Below are positions 16,696-24,932 of a DNA stretch of 62,856 bases, in pieces. The position numbers and the translations under genes were made by a program. The first letter of the stretch is position 1; each line of letters begins with the position of its first letter. A model generated the notes under the pieces. It worked only from the letters and a program-made list of their open reading frames with translations, was not told where the DNA came from and made no database searches. The stretch is from an uncultured Oscillospiraceae bacterium (GTDB lineage Bacteria; Bacillota; Clostridia; Oscillospirales; Acutalibacteraceae): assembly GCA_900543395.1 (NCBI GenBank), contig UQQT01000010.1:1-62856 (forward strand), in the 5' to 3' direction.

Positions 16696-17106
16696 TTGTC
16701 GCTGTGCGTGTTCTCCGTTATAGGCGGAATCGCGTTGTGGCTCAACGGTTCGGACAAAATGAAACAGACCTTGAAGCTGTGTCTGTCCGCGCTGACGTTA
16801 AGTATGGTTTTTTCTGCGGCGGGTAAAATCGAATTTAAAAAGGAATTTGATTTTCAAAATAAAAACACTGATGATTCTGCGTTTTCGGACTACGATATCG
16901 CCGATTGCGCGGGTGACGCGGTATGTTCGATATGCCGAAACATTCTAAGTTATGTTTGTGATGACGAACCGGATATTTACTATGATTCGGATGTTTTAAC
17001 CGTCGTTTTGTCCCAAAAAGACAGCCCAAAAGCAGGGCAGGTTAAAGAAATTCTAAATAATACGGTACGCTCCGGCGTACGTGTGATTACGGAGAATATA
17101 CAATGA
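16696..17106 (+). CDS. spoIIIAF: stage III sporulation protein AF
   Basis: At least 136 residues, with two N-terminal hydrophobic helices (VFSVIGGIALWL and LSALTLSMVFSAA) and a soluble C-terminal domain (SQKDSPKAGQVKEILNNTV), the layout of SpoIIIAF. Position between AE and AG confirms it. Start problem: the only standard start in frame before the first helix is TTG 16696, which has GGGAG five bases before it. A much better AGGAGG (16658-16663) lies eight bases before an ACG at 16672, and translation from there would give MDTISGVVLSL, the usual family N-terminus. The real start may therefore be ACG 16672, or the base may be an error for ATG. The stop overlaps the spoIIIAG start (ATGA). Confidence 0.88.
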   Translation: MSLCVFSVIGGIALWLNGSDKMKQTLKLCLSALTLSMVFSAAGKIEFKKEFDFQNKNTDDSAFSDYDIADCAGDAVCSICRNILSYVCDDEPDIYYDSDVLTVVLSQKDSPKAGQVKEILNNTVRSGVRVITENIQ

Positions 17107-17654
17107 ACGAATTAAAAATTATTAAAGAAAAAATCAAATCGGTTAAATCAAAACTAAAAACGGATAAAAAAACGTTTTTTCTTCTTGTCCCGGCGGGAAT
17201 AATCGTTTTGATAATCGCATTTACGGGCGGCGGAAACGTCGGGAAAAACACAGATAAAAATGCGAAAAATACTCCCGAAAACGACGGCGGAACCGAGATC
17301 GAATATGTTGAAAACGCGGTCGCACAAAAAATAAAATCGCTCGTTTGCGAGATCGACGGCGCGGGAAACGTAAACGTCAGCGTAAGTCTCGAAAGCACGG
17401 GAACTATTCATTACGCGCAGGATGTCAACGAAAAAAAAGAAAACGATTCTATTTTCAAAGACAGCGAATACATATATACCGAGGGAAACGCCGGACAGCC
17501 GGACGGACTTATCGTGCGAATCGACGCGCCCGTTATCAAGGGCGTGGCGGTCGTGTGCGACGGAGGTGAAAGCGCGGTTATCAAAAACGAGATCAAATCC
17601 CTGATCTCATCGCTTTATAACATAGGTTCGGACAGAATCTACGTGGGCAAATAA
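17103..17654 (+). CDS. spoIIIAG: stage III sporulation protein AG
   Basis: A 183-residue protein with one N-terminal helix (about residues 25-42), a low-complexity Asn/Lys/Asp linker, and a ring-building domain containing CEIDGAGNVNVSVSLES, PVIKGVAVVCDGG and the C-terminal NIGSDRIYVGK. SpoIIIAG forms a large ring of the intermembrane channel. Start ATG overlaps the spoIIIAF stop. The usual length is about 200 residues. Confidence 0.93.
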   Translation: MNELKIIKEKIKSVKSKLKTDKKTFFLLVPAGIIVLIIAFTGGGNVGKNTDKNAKNTPENDGGTEIEYVENAVAQKIKSLVCEIDGAGNVNVSVSLESTGTIHYAQDVNEKKENDSIFKDSEYIYTEGNAGQPDGLIVRIDAPVIKGVAVVCDGGESAVIKNEIKSLISSLYNIGSDRIYVGK

Positions 17655-17674
17655 ATCAAAGGAGAAATGTATTC

Positions 17675-18214
17675 ATGAGTAAACCTTTAAAGAAAAAACA
17701 GCTTATTCTCTCGGGAATAGTTATCGTTCTCGGAGCGGCGGTGCTTGCAAACTGGTATATGACGTCGGGAAGGGATAAACTCGTTCCCGCTGAGAACGAA
17801 TCAAACGTAAGCGCAGAAAACGTACACAATCTCGGCGACGCGCAGTATGTCAGCGCAGGTGAGAACAAGGAATATTTCGCCTCGGCAAGGCTGTCGAGAA
17901 ACGAGGCGTACGATAAATCGGTGGCTTCGCTCAAAGAGATAATCAGCGCGCCGTCGAGCGATAACGACGCCGTAGCTTCCGCTTCCGCGTCCCTTACGGA
18001 TATATCGGACACCAAAATCGCCGAAAGCAATATAGAGACTCTCGTTAGCGCGAAAATCGGCGGAGAATGTGTATGCGTTATAAATACGGACAGTGCGGAG
18101 GTTATCGTCGAGGACAGATATCTTACGGATAATTCCGTTTTGCAGATTCGTGAAATCGTGCAGAATAATCTGAAGATTTCCCCGGAAAACATCACTATAA
18201 TAGGCGCGAAATAA
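17675..18214 (+). CDS. spoIIIAH: stage III sporulation protein AH
   Basis: A 179-residue protein with a single N-terminal membrane helix (about residues 8-27), followed by a linker and the ring domain (YFASARLSRNEAYDKSVASLKEI, then CVCVINTDSAEVIVEDRYLT). SpoIIIAH faces the intermembrane space and binds the forespore protein SpoIIQ. Ribosome site GGAGAAA precedes the ATG. It is the last gene of the spoIIIA operon; no clear terminator follows, but a strong promoter begins eight bases after its stop. Confidence 0.93.
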   Translation: MSKPLKKKQLILSGIVIVLGAAVLANWYMTSGRDKLVPAENESNVSAENVHNLGDAQYVSAGENKEYFASARLSRNEAYDKSVASLKEIISAPSSDNDAVASASASLTDISDTKIAESNIETLVSAKIGGECVCVINTDSAEVIVEDRYLTDNSVLQIREIVQNNLKISPENITIIGAK

Positions 18215-18222
18215 AAAAAGTA

Positions 18223-18250
18223 TTGTATATTTTTTATTTTATGCTATAAT
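18223..18250 (+). promoter_or_regulatory. promoter (extended -10) upstream of the nusB leader
   Basis: TTGTAT, 16-base spacer, TATAAT with TG one base before it (extended -10). Expected transcript start is near 18257, which leaves a leader of about 255 bases before nusB. Confidence 0.75.
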
Positions 18251-18300
18251 ATAAGCGATTCGCAGGAATTACTTATTTTTTTAGTGTAAAGTAATGTCGG

Positions 18301-18494
18301 TTTAAGACCTCCCGCGGAACCGTACTCTGTAATATCTAAAAGTTTACATCTGATTGCAGGTATGGCTGTGTTTAACAAGGAGCGAGAACTCAGGCAGGCT
18401 CTCCCTGTCAGGTTTGAGGATGCAGTTAAACGCTGTCATACGCCGTAATGCTTGTAAAGCTTTAGATATTACAGAGTACCCGGGAGGTCTTAAA
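18301..18494 (+). ncRNA. long rod-like structured leader RNA or inverted-repeat element before nusB
   Basis: A 194-base element closed by perfect 14-bp arms (18301-18314 and 18481-18494) and perfect 19-bp arms (18322-18340 and 18461-18479), with an internal 7/1-base loop between them. Inside are further matched stems: TTTACA/TGTAAA (18343-18348 and 18453-18458), GTATG/CATAC (18360-18364 and 18437-18441), and GTGTTTAAC/GTTAAACGC (18368-18376 and 18425-18433), then a branched tip. The whole folds into one long rod. It lies between a strong promoter and the nusB ribosome site. I see no T-box, SRP or RNase P signature. Options are a cis-acting leader of nusB, a 6S-like free RNA, or a MITE-like inverted-repeat insertion. 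Confidence 0.6.
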
Positions 18495-18513
18495 TCTTTA
18501 TCGGAGGTACCCA

Positions 18514-19038
18514 ATGAAAAAAAGACAGGAATCAAGAGAGCAGGCGTTTATTATCGTCTTTGAAAAGCAGTTCAATCCGGACTGTACAGTGGACGAATTG
18601 TGCGAGACCGCGAAAGATGCCGGATTATTCGAGTACGACGGATTTGTTTCGGCTCTTGCGGGACATACGTATGATTCTCTTGATGAAATAGATTCGACTA
18701 TCGGCTGTTATCTTGCAAGCGGATGGAAAATATCAAGACTTTCAAAGGTTGTTCTTGCAATTTTAAGACTCGCGGTGTGCGAGATCCTTTATTTTGACTC
18801 GGTTCCGTACGCGGTTTCGATAAACGAAGCGGTTGAGCTTGCGAAAAAATACGCCGCCGATCAGGATCCTGCGTTTGTTAATGCCGTATTGGGTTCCGCT
18901 GTAAAGAATTTAAACAAAGACGGTGAAAAATCTGAATCAGAGGACGTTAAGCAGGACTTTGATCCCGCTGTCGAAACGGAGTCCGATTCAGAATGTGAAG
19001 AAAACGAAAATACGGAAGCCCACGCGGTTATCGGGTGA
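18514..19038 (+). CDS. nusB: transcription antitermination factor NusB
   Basis: A 174-residue protein. Residues 1-135 form the all-helical NusB domain, starting KRQESREQAFIIVFE and ending with the conserved VPYAVSINEAVELAKKYA and FVNAVLGS. NusB with S10 (NusE) binds boxA RNA for rRNA antitermination. An acidic tail (about 140-174, rich in Glu, Asp and Ser) extends past the usual end of the family. Ribosome site CGGAGGTA lies before the ATG. The long structured leader directly upstream is likely part of its mRNA. The next gene starts three bases after its stop. Confidence 0.95.
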   Translation: MKKRQESREQAFIIVFEKQFNPDCTVDELCETAKDAGLFEYDGFVSALAGHTYDSLDEIDSTIGCYLASGWKISRLSKVVLAILRLAVCEILYFDSVPYAVSINEAVELAKKYAADQDPAFVNAVLGSAVKNLNKDGEKSESEDVKQDFDPAVETESDSECEENENTEAHAVIG

Positions 19039-19041
19039 GTT

Positions 19042-19980
19042 ATGCAGAAATCTTATCTCGGTATCGATACGAGCAATTACACGACTTCGTGCGCCGTATA
19101 TAAAGAGGACGAGGGTATAGTTGTTTCAAAAAAACAGCTTCTGCCCGTCGCGGAAAACGAAAGGGGATTAAGACAGTCCGACGCTGTGTTTCACCACAGT
19201 CGGAATCTCCCCGATATGCTTCGGGAGGTTTTGGACGAATTCCATATTTCCGGCGCGGTTTCGGCTTCGTATGCACCCAGAGACGTTTCGGGGTCGTATA
19301 TGCCGTGTTTTACCGTCGGAACGGGGTATTCAAAAGTAATCGCCTCCGCTTTGAAAATCCCGCGATATGAATTCTCTCATCAGGCGGGGCATATAGCCGC
19401 CGCGGTTTATTCCGCCGGCAAGCCGGAGCTTATCGGCAGTAAATTTATCGCTTTTCACTTCTCGGGCGGAACAACGGACGCGCTTCTGGTTGAACCCGAT
19501 GCGGAAAAAGTATTTAAAATAACAAACGTTTTTACTTCGCTTGATCTTAAAGCAGGACAGGCGGTAGACAGGGTGGGAGTTATGCTCGGACTTAATTTCC
19601 CTGCGGGAGGGCAGCTTGAAAAACTCGCAATGCAGAGCGAAAAACGATATAACGTCAAATTGTTTTTCAGAGACGGAAACGTCAGCCTGTCGGGAATAGA
19701 GAATAAATGCGCCGGCATGCTTTCAAAAGGTGAGGATAAATGCGATATCGCAAGATACTGTATTGACGCCGTCCGCTGCTGTGCTTACGGCATGTGCGTA
19801 AATATGCGTAACATATTCGGGAATCTGCCCGTTTTGTACGCGGGGGGCGTGATGTCCGATTCGATTATAAAGAACGATATAACGGCAAAAATCGACGACT
19901 GTTATTTCGCGCAGCCGGAGTTTTCGGCGGACAATGCGGCGGGTACGGCGTACCTTGCCTTTATAAAGGAGAATTTATGA
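19042..19980 (+). CDS. TsaD/Kae1-like (M22 fold) protein, paralogue of unknown role
   Basis: A 312-residue ASKHA-fold protein of the TsaD/Kae1 superfamily: LGIDTSNYTTSCAV at the N-terminus, FSHQAGHIAAAVYSAG (the HxxGH metal motif), FHFSGGTTDALLV, the phosphate loop FPAGGQLEKLA and LYAGGVMSD. The true TsaD makes the t6A base of tRNA. This gene is shorter than TsaD (about 340 residues) and lies in a Clostridia-type nusB-xseA operon, where I take it to be a dedicated paralogue; the paralogue claim cannot be proven without seeing the rest of the genome. ATG is three bases past nusB. The stop overlaps the xseA start (ATGA). Confidence 0.85.
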   Translation: MQKSYLGIDTSNYTTSCAVYKEDEGIVVSKKQLLPVAENERGLRQSDAVFHHSRNLPDMLREVLDEFHISGAVSASYAPRDVSGSYMPCFTVGTGYSKVIASALKIPRYEFSHQAGHIAAAVYSAGKPELIGSKFIAFHFSGGTTDALLVEPDAEKVFKITNVFTSLDLKAGQAVDRVGVMLGLNFPAGGQLEKLAMQSEKRYNVKLFFRDGNVSLSGIENKCAGMLSKGEDKCDIARYCIDAVRCCAYGMCVNMRNIFGNLPVLYAGGVMSDSIIKNDITAKIDDCYFAQPEFSADNAAGTAYLAFIKENL

Positions 19981-21212
19981 CGCGTAACACGCCTTTGAGC
20001 GTATCACAGATAAATTTTTATATAAAAAATCTTTTCGACGCGGATTCACGTCTTTTTAACGTCTGCGTGTCGGGTGAAATATCGAATTTTACGAATCATT
20101 ACCGTTCGGGACACTTCTATTTCACGTTAAAAGATGATTCCAGCTCGATAAAAGCCGTAATGTTCGCCCGTTCGGCGCAGAGAATTCGATTTGTTCCCGA
20201 GGACGGCATGCGAGTTATCTGCAAGGGCAGAGTAAGCGTTTTCGAACGTGACGGAATATATCAGCTCTATGCAGACGATATGCAGCCCGAGGGTGCGGGC
20301 GCGCTGGCTGTCGCGTTTGAGCAGATGAAGCAAAAACTCGCTTCAGAGGGGCTTTTCGACGAGAGCAGAAAGAAACCGGTTCCGCGTTTTCCCCGTACGA
20401 TAGGCGTTATAACGTCCGACACCGGCGCGGCGGTCAGGGATATATGCAATGTTCTGACAAGACGGTATCCGCTTTGTACGATAAGAATTTACCCGGTTAA
20501 CGTACAGGGTGTTTCGTGCGCGGGCGATAATGTCCGAGCGATAGAATATTTCAATAAAAATAAAAACGCCGATGTGCTGATTCTCGGCAGAGGCGGAGGA
20601 AGCATAGAGGATCTGTGGGGATATAACGAGGAAAAGCTTGTCAGAGCCGTAGCGGACAGCGAAATTCCGATTATTACGGGTATCGGTCACGAAACGGATT
20701 TTACGCTGTGCGATTTTGCTTCCGATCTGCGTGCCCCCACGCCGTCTGCTGCCGCGGAGCTTGCGAGTGAGGATATAGCGGTTATAAAAAAATCGGTCGG
20801 CTCTCTTAAAAACAGAGCGGACAGCGCGTATTTGAACGTTTATATGCAGAAAAAACATTCGCTTGATTCCGTATTGAGAATACTCGGTGCGTACTCTCCG
20901 CAGAGCGTTTATCTTGCAAACAAAAACGCGCTGGATATTAAAATAAAGCGTCTTAACGACAGTGTTTCGGCTTATTTGTTCGAAAAGGAAAGAAGTCTTG
21001 ACTTAATTATAAACAAGCTCGGGGTTTTGAATCCTCTGAATTCTTTGAAAAAAGGATTTCTGCCGGTGTATTCCGGCTCAAAGCGTGTTATAAGCGTTTC
21101 GGATGCGGAAGAAAACGGCAGGCTTACGATATTGACATACGACGGTTCGATTGAGTGCAGAACCGAAAAAATACATTATAACGGAGAAAACAATGAAAAA
21201 AATGACTTATGA
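19977..21212 (+). CDS. xseA: exodeoxyribonuclease VII large subunit
   Basis: A 411-residue protein of usual length. The N-terminal OB fold contains VSGEISNFTNHYRSGHFYF and LKDDSSSIKAVMF, and the catalytic domain has RFPRTIGVITSDTGAAVRDI and LILGRGGGSIEDLWGYNEE, followed by GIGHETDFTLCDFASDLRAP. With XseB it forms exonuclease VII, which degrades single-stranded DNA from both ends in repair. The ATG overlaps the upstream stop by four bases, and its 3' end overlaps xseB by 20 bases. Confidence 0.97.
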   Translation: MTRNTPLSVSQINFYIKNLFDADSRLFNVCVSGEISNFTNHYRSGHFYFTLKDDSSSIKAVMFARSAQRIRFVPEDGMRVICKGRVSVFERDGIYQLYADDMQPEGAGALAVAFEQMKQKLASEGLFDESRKKPVPRFPRTIGVITSDTGAAVRDICNVLTRRYPLCTIRIYPVNVQGVSCAGDNVRAIEYFNKNKNADVLILGRGGGSIEDLWGYNEEKLVRAVADSEIPIITGIGHETDFTLCDFASDLRAPTPSAAAELASEDIAVIKKSVGSLKNRADSAYLNVYMQKKHSLDSVLRILGAYSPQSVYLANKNALDIKIKRLNDSVSAYLFEKERSLDLIINKLGVLNPLNSLKKGFLPVYSGSKRVISVSDAEENGRLTILTYDGSIECRTEKIHYNGENNEKNDL

Positions 21213-21402
21213 GGAAGCGTTCTCGTCACTTGAAGAGCTTGTTGCAAAGCTTGAAAAGGGAGACATGCCTCTTGAAGAGACTACAAAAATATACGCAGAC
21301 GCCGTAAAACTTGCGGATTTCTGCTCGCAGACGCTTGAAAAATCGAGAATTAAAATAGAAAAACTGACCGAGGGTCATGAGGAGAATTCGGATAATGAGT
21401 AA
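21193..21402 (+). CDS. xseB: exodeoxyribonuclease VII small subunit
   Basis: A 69-residue helical hairpin protein, MTYEEAFSSLEELVAKLE then MPLEETTKIYADAVKLADFC, the standard XseB pattern and length. The ATG at 21193 follows CGGAGAAAACA; a frame opening at 21151 is only the overlap with xseA. Its stop overlaps the ispA start (ATGAGTAA). Confidence 0.95.
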   Translation: MKKMTYEEAFSSLEELVAKLEKGDMPLEETTKIYADAVKLADFCSQTLEKSRIKIEKLTEGHEENSDNE

Positions 21403-22243
21403 AACGGAAGAATACGTGAAGCTTATAGACGATAATATAGCGGATTTTATACCCGTTTCGGATGAAAAATACGCCCGTTTGAGCGAGGCTATGAAATACG
21501 CATGCACGGACGGCGGCAAGAGAATCAGACCATTGCTCTGTCTTGAATTTGCAAATATATGCGGTGCGGACGTTAACGACGCTCTGCCGTTTGCGATGGG
21601 TGTTGAGATGATACATTCGTACTCGCTCGTTCACGACGATCTGCCTTGCATGGACAACGACGATATCCGCAGGGGAAAACCGTCGACTCATAAAAAATTC
21701 GGCGAAGGACTGGGACTTCTTGCGGGCGACGCGCTTCTGACTCATGCTTTTTCCGCGGTTCTCGCGGGCGTATGCTCCGACGCCAAAAAGGTCAGAGCCG
21801 TGAGCTATCTGTCCGAAAACGCGGGAGTCAACGGTATGATAGGCGGTCAGGTTATCGATACTCAAACAGAGGGAACCGAAATCGACGCCGAAACGTTATT
21901 TCTTATGGATAAGCTTAAAACCTCCGCTCTTATTAAATGCGCGTGCGTTTTAGGATGTATTTTCGGCGGAAGATACGACTATGTTCCGCATGCCGAAGCG
22001 TTCGCGGAAAATCTCGGCATAGCTTTTCAGATAGTCGATGATCTTCTTGACTTTGCCGAGGGTGAGAATAACAGTGATATTATAAACAATAAAGCCACGT
22101 ATGTTTCTCTTTTCGGAGAAGAAAAGGCGAGAGAGCTTGCGGACGAATATACGAAAAAGTCGCTTGAAGCATTGGATAAAATAGATTCCGATACTTCATA
22201 TCTTAAAGAGATCGCATTGAAACTTCTTAAAAGAACGGCATAA
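21395..22243 (+). CDS. ispA: polyprenyl (farnesyl) diphosphate synthase
   Basis: A 282-residue trans-prenyltransferase. First Asp-rich motif is HDDLPCMDNDDIRRG, second is FQIVDDLLDF, with GGKRIRPLL near the N-terminus. It condenses isopentenyl diphosphate with allylic diphosphates to make farnesyl (or geranylgeranyl) diphosphate for undecaprenyl carrier lipid and quinones. Start ATG 21395 after GAGGAG; the frame extends to 21377 but without a ribosome site. It is directly followed by dxs, the first enzyme of the same pathway. Confidence 0.95.
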   Translation: MSKTEEYVKLIDDNIADFIPVSDEKYARLSEAMKYACTDGGKRIRPLLCLEFANICGADVNDALPFAMGVEMIHSYSLVHDDLPCMDNDDIRRGKPSTHKKFGEGLGLLAGDALLTHAFSAVLAGVCSDAKKVRAVSYLSENAGVNGMIGGQVIDTQTEGTEIDAETLFLMDKLKTSALIKCACVLGCIFGGRYDYVPHAEAFAENLGIAFQIVDDLLDFAEGENNSDIINNKATYVSLFGEEKARELADEYTKKSLEALDKIDSDTSYLKEIALKLLKRTA

Positions 22244-22258
22244 CGGAGTAACAAATCT

Positions 22259-24127
22259 ATGGATGAGCATATTCTCGACAGTATTGAAAAGCCGTCGGAT
22301 GTAAAAAAGCTTGATTCCGAACAGACGGACAGGCTCTGCGCGGAAATAAGAAACAGGCTTATAGATACGGTTTCGCAGACGGGCGGTCACCTCGCGTCGA
22401 ATCTCGGCGTGGTAGAGCTTACCGTCGCGCTTCATAAGGCGTTTAACTCGCCGTACGATAAGATCATATGGGACGTAGGTCATCAGGTTTACGTTCATAA
22501 GCTTCTGACGGGCAGACAAAAAGAGTTTTCGACCCTGCGTCAGCCCGGCGGACTTTCGGGATTTTCCGACCCGGACGAGAGTGAGCATGATATTTTTTAC
22601 AGCGGACATTCGAGTACATCGCTTTCGGCGGCGTACGGTATAGCGCAGGCGAATAAATTAAAAAACAATAAGAATTATACGATAGCCGTTATCGGCGACG
22701 GCGCGTTTACCGGCGGAATGGTATATGAGGCTCTAAACAACGCAGGCAGAACGCGGTCGCGACTTATCGTCGTATTAAACGACAACGATATGTCGATATC
22801 AAAAAACGTCGGCGCACTGGCTTCTCACCTTGCCGTAATAAAAGCGAGGCCGTCGTATTTCAGAATGAAAGCGAAGACGGAGAGCGCGCTTAATAGAATT
22901 CCGTTTATCGGCGTTAAGCTTTCCAATTTCCTTTTTAATATAAAAACGCGTTTGAAATCGCTGTTCTATAAGAACAGTACAATGTTCGAGGAGCTGGGAT
23001 TTCGATATATAGGTCCCCTCGACGGGCATAATGTAGACGTTCTTACCGACGCGTTCGAGGCTGCAAAGACCGCGGACTATCCCATGCTTATACATATTAA
23101 GACTAAAAAGGGCAAGGGATACGAATTCGCCGAACAGGCACCGAGCAAATTCCATGGTATAGGACATTTCGACATTGTTTCCGGTGAGTTCAAATGCAGT
23201 GCGGACACGTTTTCTTCTGAATTCGGTGCGTCGCTGTGTTCGTTTGCCGATAACGACAAGCGTATATGTGCGGTCACGGCGGCAATGGGAATCGGCACGG
23301 GACTTGACTGTTTTGCCGAAAAATATCCGCAGAGATTTTTTGACGTCGGAATCGCGGAGGAACACGCCGTTACCTTTTCGGCGGGGCTTTCACGGGGCGG
23401 TATGGTTCCCGTATTCGCGGTATATTCAGCGTTTTTGCAGAGAACGTACGACCAGGTAATACATGACGCGGCTTTGCAGGGGATTAAACTCGTGCTTGCA
23501 ATCGACCGTGCGGGATTCGTAGACGGCGACGGTCCGACTCATCACGGACTTCTCGATGTTCCAATGCTTAACACGATTCCGGGCGTTACGATTTTCTCCC
23601 CGTCGACTTATAAGGGACTTAGAAACGCCTTTTTCCGTGCGCTGTATCATACAGACGGAGTTGTCGCGGTTCGTTATCCTAAGGGCGAGGAATGTGAAAT
23701 CCCTCCTGAGTACGAGCCGAACGGAAATTATTTTGACGAATTCGGCGATGGCAATGCCGATATAGCGATAGTAACCTACGGACGTATTTTTGCCGAATGT
23801 GCTTATGCGTGCGAGGATTTAAGAAAAAAATATAAAATAAAGCTTATCAAGCTAAACAGAATCAAACCGATAGACGACGGAGCCGTTACGGCGGTTCTGA
23901 ACTGTTCAAACGTATTCTTTTATGAGGAGGGCGAATTGAGCGGAGGTATCGGAGAGAGCTTCAATTATTTACTGTCCGAAAGCGGTTATAAAGGCGGATA
24001 TTTTATCCGCGCCGTGGAGGACAGATACGTAAAACATTCGACGGCGAAGCTTCTTTTAAAAGAATACGGTTTCGACCGCGAAAGTATCGTTAACAGAATC
24101 ACAGAGGTAATGAACGATGTCCGATAA
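22259..24127 (+). CDS. dxs: 1-deoxy-D-xylulose-5-phosphate synthase
   Basis: A 622-residue thiamine-diphosphate transketolase-like enzyme, full length. Motifs include SQTGGHLASNLGVVELTVAL, IGDGAFTGGMVYEALNNAG for ThDP and magnesium, GHNVDVL, and DRAGFVDGDGPTHHGLLD in the pyrimidine-binding domain. It joins pyruvate and glyceraldehyde-3-phosphate to start the non-mevalonate isoprenoid pathway. The C-terminal transketolase domain is present. The gene overlaps tlyA by 11 bases. Confidence 0.97.
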   Translation: MDEHILDSIEKPSDVKKLDSEQTDRLCAEIRNRLIDTVSQTGGHLASNLGVVELTVALHKAFNSPYDKIIWDVGHQVYVHKLLTGRQKEFSTLRQPGGLSGFSDPDESEHDIFYSGHSSTSLSAAYGIAQANKLKNNKNYTIAVIGDGAFTGGMVYEALNNAGRTRSRLIVVLNDNDMSISKNVGALASHLAVIKARPSYFRMKAKTESALNRIPFIGVKLSNFLFNIKTRLKSLFYKNSTMFEELGFRYIGPLDGHNVDVLTDAFEAAKTADYPMLIHIKTKKGKGYEFAEQAPSKFHGIGHFDIVSGEFKCSADTFSSEFGASLCSFADNDKRICAVTAAMGIGTGLDCFAEKYPQRFFDVGIAEEHAVTFSAGLSRGGMVPVFAVYSAFLQRTYDQVIHDAALQGIKLVLAIDRAGFVDGDGPTHHGLLDVPMLNTIPGVTIFSPSTYKGLRNAFFRALYHTDGVVAVRYPKGEECEIPPEYEPNGNYFDEFGDGNADIAIVTYGRIFAECAYACEDLRKKYKIKLIKLNRIKPIDDGAVTAVLNCSNVFFYEEGELSGGIGESFNYLLSESGYKGGYFIRAVEDRYVKHSTAKLLLKEYGFDRESIVNRITEVMNDVR

Positions 24128-24932
24128 AATCAGACTTGACCAGCGTATCGTACAGCTCGGTCTGCTCGAAAGCAGGGAAAAGGCGAAAGCCATGATAATG
24201 GCGGGTCAGGTTTACGTAAACGGTCAAAAAGAGCTTAAAGCCGGAACGAACGTAAAATCCGACGACAGCATAGAGGTCAGAGGCTCCATGGAGTTCGTAA
24301 GCCGGGGCGGATATAAATTAAAAAAGGCGATGTCGGTTTTTCCGATTTCTCTTAAAGATAAAGTATGTATGGATATCGGTGCGTCGACGGGAGGTTTTTC
24401 CGACTGCATGCTTCAGAACGGCGCGAAAAAGGTCTACTGCGTCGACGTCGGCTACGGTCAGCTCGCGTGGAAGATAAGAAGCGACCCGAGGGTTGTAAAT
24501 CTCGAAAGAACCAATATACGTTACGTTACCGACGAGCAGGTTCCCGATAAAATTGATTTTGCTTCTGTGGACGTTTCGTTTATTTCGCTTGAGCTTGTTT
24601 TGCCAGTGGCGTATAATTTACTTTCGGACGACGGAGAAACGGTATGCTTAATAAAACCGCAGTTTGAAGCGGGGCGTGAGAACGTCGGCAAGAAAGGCGT
24701 TGTCCGCGACGGGAACGTTCATAGGGATGTTATAAATAAGATTTATTCGTTTGCAAAACAGCTCGGCTTTGCGGTGTGCGGACTCGATTTTTCGCCGATA
24801 AAAGGCCCGGAGGGAAACATTGAATTTCTTATATATTTAAAGAAGCGCGGAACCGACGAAGAAACAGACGTTGATTCTGTCGTTTCCAAAGCGCATAAAG
24901 AATTAGACGTAAACGGCGGTGAGAGACAGTGA
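24117..24932 (+). CDS. tlyA: TlyA-family rRNA methyltransferase / YqxC
   Basis: A 271-residue protein with an N-terminal S4 RNA-binding domain (IRLDQRIVQLGLLESREKAK, about 4-60), the linker SRGGYKLKKA, and an FtsJ-like Rossmann methyltransferase with DIGASTGGFSDCML as S-adenosylmethionine loop and LIKPQFEAG as the catalytic Lys strand. Homologues 2'-O-methylate 16S/23S rRNA or act as haemolysin-like proteins in older naming. It overlaps dxs and is coupled to nadK through GTGA. Confidence 0.94.
   Translation: MSDKIRLDQRIVQLGLLESREKAKAMIMAGQVYVNGQKELKAGTNVKSDDSIEVRGSMEFVSRGGYKLKKAMSVFPISLKDKVCMDIGASTGGFSDCMLQNGAKKVYCVDVGYGQLAWKIRSDPRVVNLERTNIRYVTDEQVPDKIDFASVDVSFISLELVLPVAYNLLSDDGETVCLIKPQFEAGRENVGKKGVVRDGNVHRDVINKIYSFAKQLGFAVCGLDFSPIKGPEGNIEFLIYLKKRGTDEETDVDSVVSKAHKELDVNGGERQ

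Noticed and set aside
18301..18494. Firm call of 6S RNA
   Set aside because: Length and rod shape fit loosely, but I cannot see conserved 6S bubble features and the element abuts a coding gene, so it is left as unassigned.
18257..18513. T-box or known riboswitch before nusB
   Set aside because: No T-box sequence, no aptamer core I recognise, and the downstream gene is not a typical target.
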